Assembly (NCBI GenBank): GCA_947589345.1
Contig: CANQAC010000011.1
Location: forward strand, 1 to 51,605
DNA: 51,605 bases
Direction: 5' to 3'
From: an uncultured Akkermansia sp.
GTDB taxonomy: Bacteria; Verrucomicrobiota; Verrucomicrobiia; Verrucomicrobiales; Akkermansiaceae
Part shown: piece after piece, positions 50,012 to 51,605 of the stretch
Layout of the letters: every line of letters begins with the position of its first letter
Numbering within the stretch: position 1 is the first letter of the stretch
Notes under the pieces: model-generated
Databases searched by the model: none
The model's input: the letters and a program-made list of their open reading frames with translations, nothing else
What the model was told of the DNA's origin: nothing
Program-made: the position numbers and the translations under genes

Positions 50012-50107
50012 AGATATGAACGAAAGATAGTAATTGCCGAGTGAACGCGACAACACAGCAACGCATGCGCCCCCGCGCTACGTTCGCACGTGTATGTCGT
50101 ATCTTGT

Positions 50108-50135
50108 ATCTTACCAAACAGATGCCGCTCCGCAA
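50108..50135 (-). promoter_or_regulatory. Candidate promoter of the giant gene
   Basis: TTGCGG (50135-50130) and TAAGAT (50113-50108) lie 16 bases apart on the minus strand, giving a leader of roughly 90 bases before ATG 50011. The match is moderate, and no clear Shine-Dalgarno sequence precedes the ATG. Confidence 0.35.
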
Positions 50136-50265
50136 GAAAAAAATGTCATCATTCCTTCAAAAAATTCATCACCCCTTGCAAAATAACTAAAAACGCCCCC
50201 TCCCCCGCCCCCCAATTTCCTTAACTTTCCCAAAATAACCGTCCCCCCAGACGGCAACCACGCCC

Positions 50266-50500
50266 ATTGACGAAACTCCTCCCCCTCTGTTATTTGACCT
50301 CTGTCCGCCCGACGCTTCATTCACAACTCCCCCATCCTCAACCCCCAATGCCTCCCTTTCCCCCTTTTTCCCTTGTATATCTCTTTCGGAAAGAGATGCG
50401 TAAACAAAGACGGCCAGCAGTACCTATCTACGAAAGAATCCGCCCGCTCCGCGCAGGAAAATGCGGTGCGAAAACGGAGCGGTATTGACGAAACGCCTCC
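50266..50500. repeat. Direct repeat pair ATTGACGAAAC(T/G)CCTCC
   Basis: The 17-base motif at 50266-50282 recurs at 50484-50500 with one mismatch, 218 bases apart. The first copy contains TTGACG, followed 17 bases later by TTATTT, so it could be a promoter; the second lacks a good -10 box. They may be regulator sites or remains of a duplication. Confidence 0.6.
50379..50397. promoter_or_regulatory. Perfect inverted repeat (operator-like)
   Basis: ATCTCTTT-CGG-AAAGAGAT, 8-bp arms with a 3-base centre. No T-run follows on either strand, so it is more likely a protein-binding site than a terminator. Confidence 0.45.
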
Positions 50501-50545
50501 AGTCACCAATTCCCTTTCGCTGTGGTATTTTTGCTGAAAAGATGC

Positions 50546-50574
50546 TTGACTTCCCTTAACAATCGCGGTAGCAT
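50546..50574 (+). promoter_or_regulatory. vapD promoter, leaderless type
   Basis: TTGACT (50546-50551) and TAGCAT (50569-50574) are separated by 17 bases. The vapD ATG is at 50581, so transcription should start at the start codon. This matches the layout of the two defence operons. Confidence 0.7.
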
Positions 50575-50580
50575 GCACTC

Positions 50581-50871
50581 ATGTACGCGATAACCTTTGA
50601 CCTTGATACAGCTAAACTGGAGGAATCGTATGGCAAGCAATCGTGGCAAAATGCCTATGCCGACATCAAGCAATTCCTCAAGAACGAAGGCTTTTCTTGG
50701 CAGCAAGGGTCTGTTTACTTTGGAGACTCTGACAAGGTGAATGCTGTTACCTGCGTCATGGCTACTTCAAAGATGGCAAATCAGTGGCCTTGGTTTAAAG
50801 CATCCGTCCGTGATATCCAAATGTTGCGCATTGAAGAAAACAGTGATCTTGGTCCTGTGCTTCGCACCTGA
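50581..50871 (+). CDS. vapD: VapD-family endoribonuclease (toxin)
   Basis: A 96-residue protein that fits VapD over its full length: MYAITFDLDT at the start (D7 in the Cas2-like catalytic position), GFSWQQGSVYFGD (37-49), VNAVTCVMAT (53-62) and PWFKASVRDIQMLRIEENSDL (70-90). VapD proteins have a Cas2-like ferredoxin fold and cleave RNA; some act as toxins with a small VapX antitoxin, others stand alone. No antitoxin gene is seen on either side here. The start is fixed by the conserved N-terminus and by the promoter ending 6 bases upstream. Two candidate small RNA genes follow downstream on the same strand; whether they control it is unknown. Confidence 0.9.
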   Translation: MYAITFDLDTAKLEESYGKQSWQNAYADIKQFLKNEGFSWQQGSVYFGDSDKVNAVTCVMATSKMANQWPWFKASVRDIQMLRIEENSDLGPVLRT

Positions 50872-50924
50872 GGGATAGTGCGTGCCTATGGCGCGTTTCG
50901 GCGGGAAATTTCGCGAAAAAAGTA

Positions 50925-50953
50925 TTGCTTTCTGCCGCGTATTTCCCTATATT
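50925..50953 (+). promoter_or_regulatory. Promoter of small RNA candidate 1
   Basis: TTGCTT (50925-50930) and TATATT (50948-50953), with a 17-base spacer. The predicted start is near 50960. Confidence 0.6.
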
Positions 50954-50959
50954 GAACCT

Positions 50960-51031
50960 GCATTGGTTTGTATCATTGCGCTTTTCTTGCCCGCCGGGTG
51001 TTGCTGCACTTTTCCGGCGGGCAACTTTTTT
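50960..51031 (+). ncRNA. Candidate small RNA 1 (about 72 nt)
   Basis: A short transcript is predicted from the promoter at 50925-50953 to the strong intrinsic terminator at 50987-51031. It contains TCATTG and TTGCCCG, both shared with the next unit. No open frame with a ribosome binding site fits inside. It could instead be a leader whose downstream gene was lost; I do not recognise the RNA family. Confidence 0.45.
50987..51031 (+). terminator. Intrinsic terminator of unit 1
   Basis: TTGCCCGCCGG (50987-50997) pairs perfectly with CCGGCGGGCAA (51014-51024) over 11 bp, with a 16-nt loop, followed by C and six T (51026-51031). Confidence 0.9.
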
Positions 51032-51055
51032 GTCCGATTGCGCTGAAGGAAAAGA

Positions 51056-51084
51056 TTGACAAGCTCCCCGAGACAGAGTTAAAT
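51056..51084 (+). promoter_or_regulatory. Promoter of small RNA candidate 2
   Basis: Consensus TTGACA (51056-51061), then TTAAAT (51079-51084) after 17 bases, or TAAATA one base later. The predicted start is near 51092. Confidence 0.6.
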
Positions 51085-51091
51085 ATTGTGC

Positions 51092-51162
51092 GTTGGGGTG
51101 GTTGGTTACCCCCTTTCATTGTTTTAACTGCCCGTGAGGAGCAATCCCGCGGGCGGGTTTTT
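51092..51162 (+). ncRNA. Candidate small RNA 2 (about 71 nt)
   Basis: A short transcript from the promoter at 51056-51084 to the terminator at 51128-51162. Near its 5' end GGGGT and ACCCC can form a hairpin with an 8-nt loop. It shares TCATTG and a TGCCCG-starting terminator arm with unit 1, so the two may be paralogous. Family unknown. Confidence 0.45.
51128..51162 (+). terminator. Intrinsic terminator of unit 2
   Basis: CTGCCCG (51128-51134) pairs with CGGGCGG (51150-51156), 7 bp including one G-T wobble, followed by G and five T (51158-51162). It ends 10 bases before the IS30 end. Confidence 0.75.
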
Positions 51163-51172
51163 GGGGAATCGT

Positions 51173-51605
51173 TGTGAATTGCAAGAACAAATGCAACATA
51201 TGACAGAAAGAGTTGAGGTCAAGCGAAGAGAGGGGTAAAATAGTGACGGAAGGGATGAGCCATATGCCAGGCGGATTTGCCATTGAAGATGGCGCGAGGG
51301 TAGCGATTCATCCAGAGAGCGATGGCGTTGAGAGTTGTTTGAGAGACGCGGGAGAAATCCGAGCCCTTGGGGAAGAAGCGACGGATGAAGCGATTGGCAT
51401 TTTCATTGCTGCCGCGTTCGGAGGCGCAGTAGGGGTGGGCGACGTAATGGACGGTACGAGCTTTGTTGGTGGCGAGGCAGGAGGAAGAAATAGAGGCAGA
51501 GTCGGCGAACTCGCAGCCATTATCGGTGGTAATGGAGCGGAAGACAGCGGCGAAGCGATTGGCGCCGAGACGTCTTTCGATTCGATTGAGCAGTTGGACG
51601 ACGCA
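51173..51605 (-). mobile_element. IS30-family insertion sequence, partial (right edge)
   Basis: Positions 51173-51198, starting TGTGAATTGCAAG and ending ATGCAACA, resemble the terminal inverted repeat of IS30 as I recall it (about 15 of 26 bases, same length and same outer and inner ends). The transposase stop codon is 20 bases inside. The other end lies beyond the window, so target duplication cannot be checked. Confidence 0.75.
51219..51605 (-). CDS. IS30-family transposase, C-terminal part
   Basis: The last 128 residues of a DDE transposase; the 5' end is cut off by the window edge. The visible frame contains SITTDNGCEF with the second catalytic Asp (residue 28 of this fragment), then YVAHPYCASERGSNENANRF with the probable catalytic Glu (E63), then IRRFFPKGSDFS and LWMNRYPRAIFNGKSAW, the usual IS30 C-terminal order. 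The frame is intact to the TGA at 51219, so nothing in this part suggests a dead copy. It is transcribed toward vapD and ends just inside the inverted repeat. Confidence 0.9.
   Translation of the reverse strand, partial: CVVQLLNRIERRLGANRFAAVFRSITTDNGCEFADSASISSSCLATNKARTVHYVAHPYCASERGSNENANRFIRRFFPKGSDFSRVSQTTLNAIALWMNRYPRAIFNGKSAWHMAHPFRHYFTPLFA

Larger units (their letters stand above)
50057..50580. other. Divergent intergenic region, giant gene / vapD
   Basis: No gene is seen in these 524 bases. It holds the candidate giant-gene promoter, C-rich runs on the plus strand (50195-50213 and 50330-50370), a small hairpin (CCGTC/GACGG, 50239-50254), a perfect inverted repeat at 50379-50397, a 17-base direct repeat (50266-50282 and 50484-50500) and the vapD promoter. 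Confidence 0.7.
50872..51172. other. Non-coding region between vapD and the IS30 element
   Basis: These 301 bases have no convincing protein gene. They hold two complete promoter-terminator units (50925-51031 and 51056-51162). The open frame that crosses both terminators has no recognisable product. Confidence 0.65.

Noticed and set aside
50012..50056. GTG start at 50056 for the giant protein
   Set aside because: The 15 extra residues (MLSRSLGNYYLSFIS) do not look like part of a signal peptide, while ATG 50011 begins a typical MKLHLP-type signal.
50968..51177. 69-residue plus-strand open frame
   Set aside because: It crosses two intrinsic terminators and one promoter, enters the IS30 inverted repeat and matches no family.
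51308..51520. 70-residue minus-strand frame at the right edge
   Set aside because: It is in a different frame from the clear IS30 transposase frame and is a Pro/Ser/Ala-rich shadow.

Overview
The window is a GC-rich bacterial segment dominated by one reading frame. On the minus strand, 4271-50011 encodes a single intact autotransporter-like surface protein of about 15,246 residues. The signal-peptide start (MKLHLPSRLRKALLACLAALA) and the autotransporter-associated beta-strand repeats resemble what I know from Verrucomicrobiota (Akkermansia and gut or rumen relatives). That taxonomic guess is inference from family style, not from a marker gene; no rRNA or tRNA gene was seen.

Left edge to about 4.25 kb: a small defence island, all on the minus strand. 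A heptamer array (CCAAATC/GTAAATC) ending in a GGCGCC palindrome runs off the left edge. Next come an AbiE-like toxin-antitoxin pair (toxin 162-1193, antitoxin 1186-1821) and a Septu-like ATPase plus HNH nuclease pair (nuclease 2163-2834, ATPase 2831-4054). In each pair the genes overlap by 8 or 4 bases, the upstream gene starts at ATGATG, and a promoter sits so close that the transcript should be leaderless. The same palindrome-heptamer element lies at the 3' end of both pairs. A second hairpin repeat (2070-2107 and 4194-4230) lies in the two gaps that follow, so repeat blocks separate the cassettes.

4.27-50.01 kb: the giant gene. From its N-terminus it has a long signal region, an Ala/Ser/Pro/Glu-rich linker, and a passenger of about 14,700 residues. 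The passenger holds some 15 serial modules, each marked by a Trp-containing anchor such as LTWNG or LKWD. One separate domain of VGG-type repeats is embedded at 10225-12400. A hydrophilic Asp/Asn/Lys-rich stalk, a helical linker and a C-terminal 12-strand-type beta-barrel ending in Phe follow. The stop codon lies in the loop of a 17-bp hairpin.

50.06-51.6 kb: a 524-bp divergent intergenic region, then a VapD-family endoribonuclease gene (50581-50871, plus strand) with a leaderless-type promoter. Two consecutive short promoter-terminator units (about 70 nt each) that look like small RNA genes come next. The right edge is an IS30-family insertion sequence (51173 onward, transposase on the minus strand), cut by the window edge.

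Overall this reads as an accessory region: two phage-defence or abortive-infection cassettes, a VapD toxin, an insertion sequence and a giant repeat-built surface protein, separated by dispersed repeats. Most other long open frames, including a 3,424-codon plus-strand frame, are antisense shadows of the giant gene caused by its avoidance of TTA, CTA and TCA codons.
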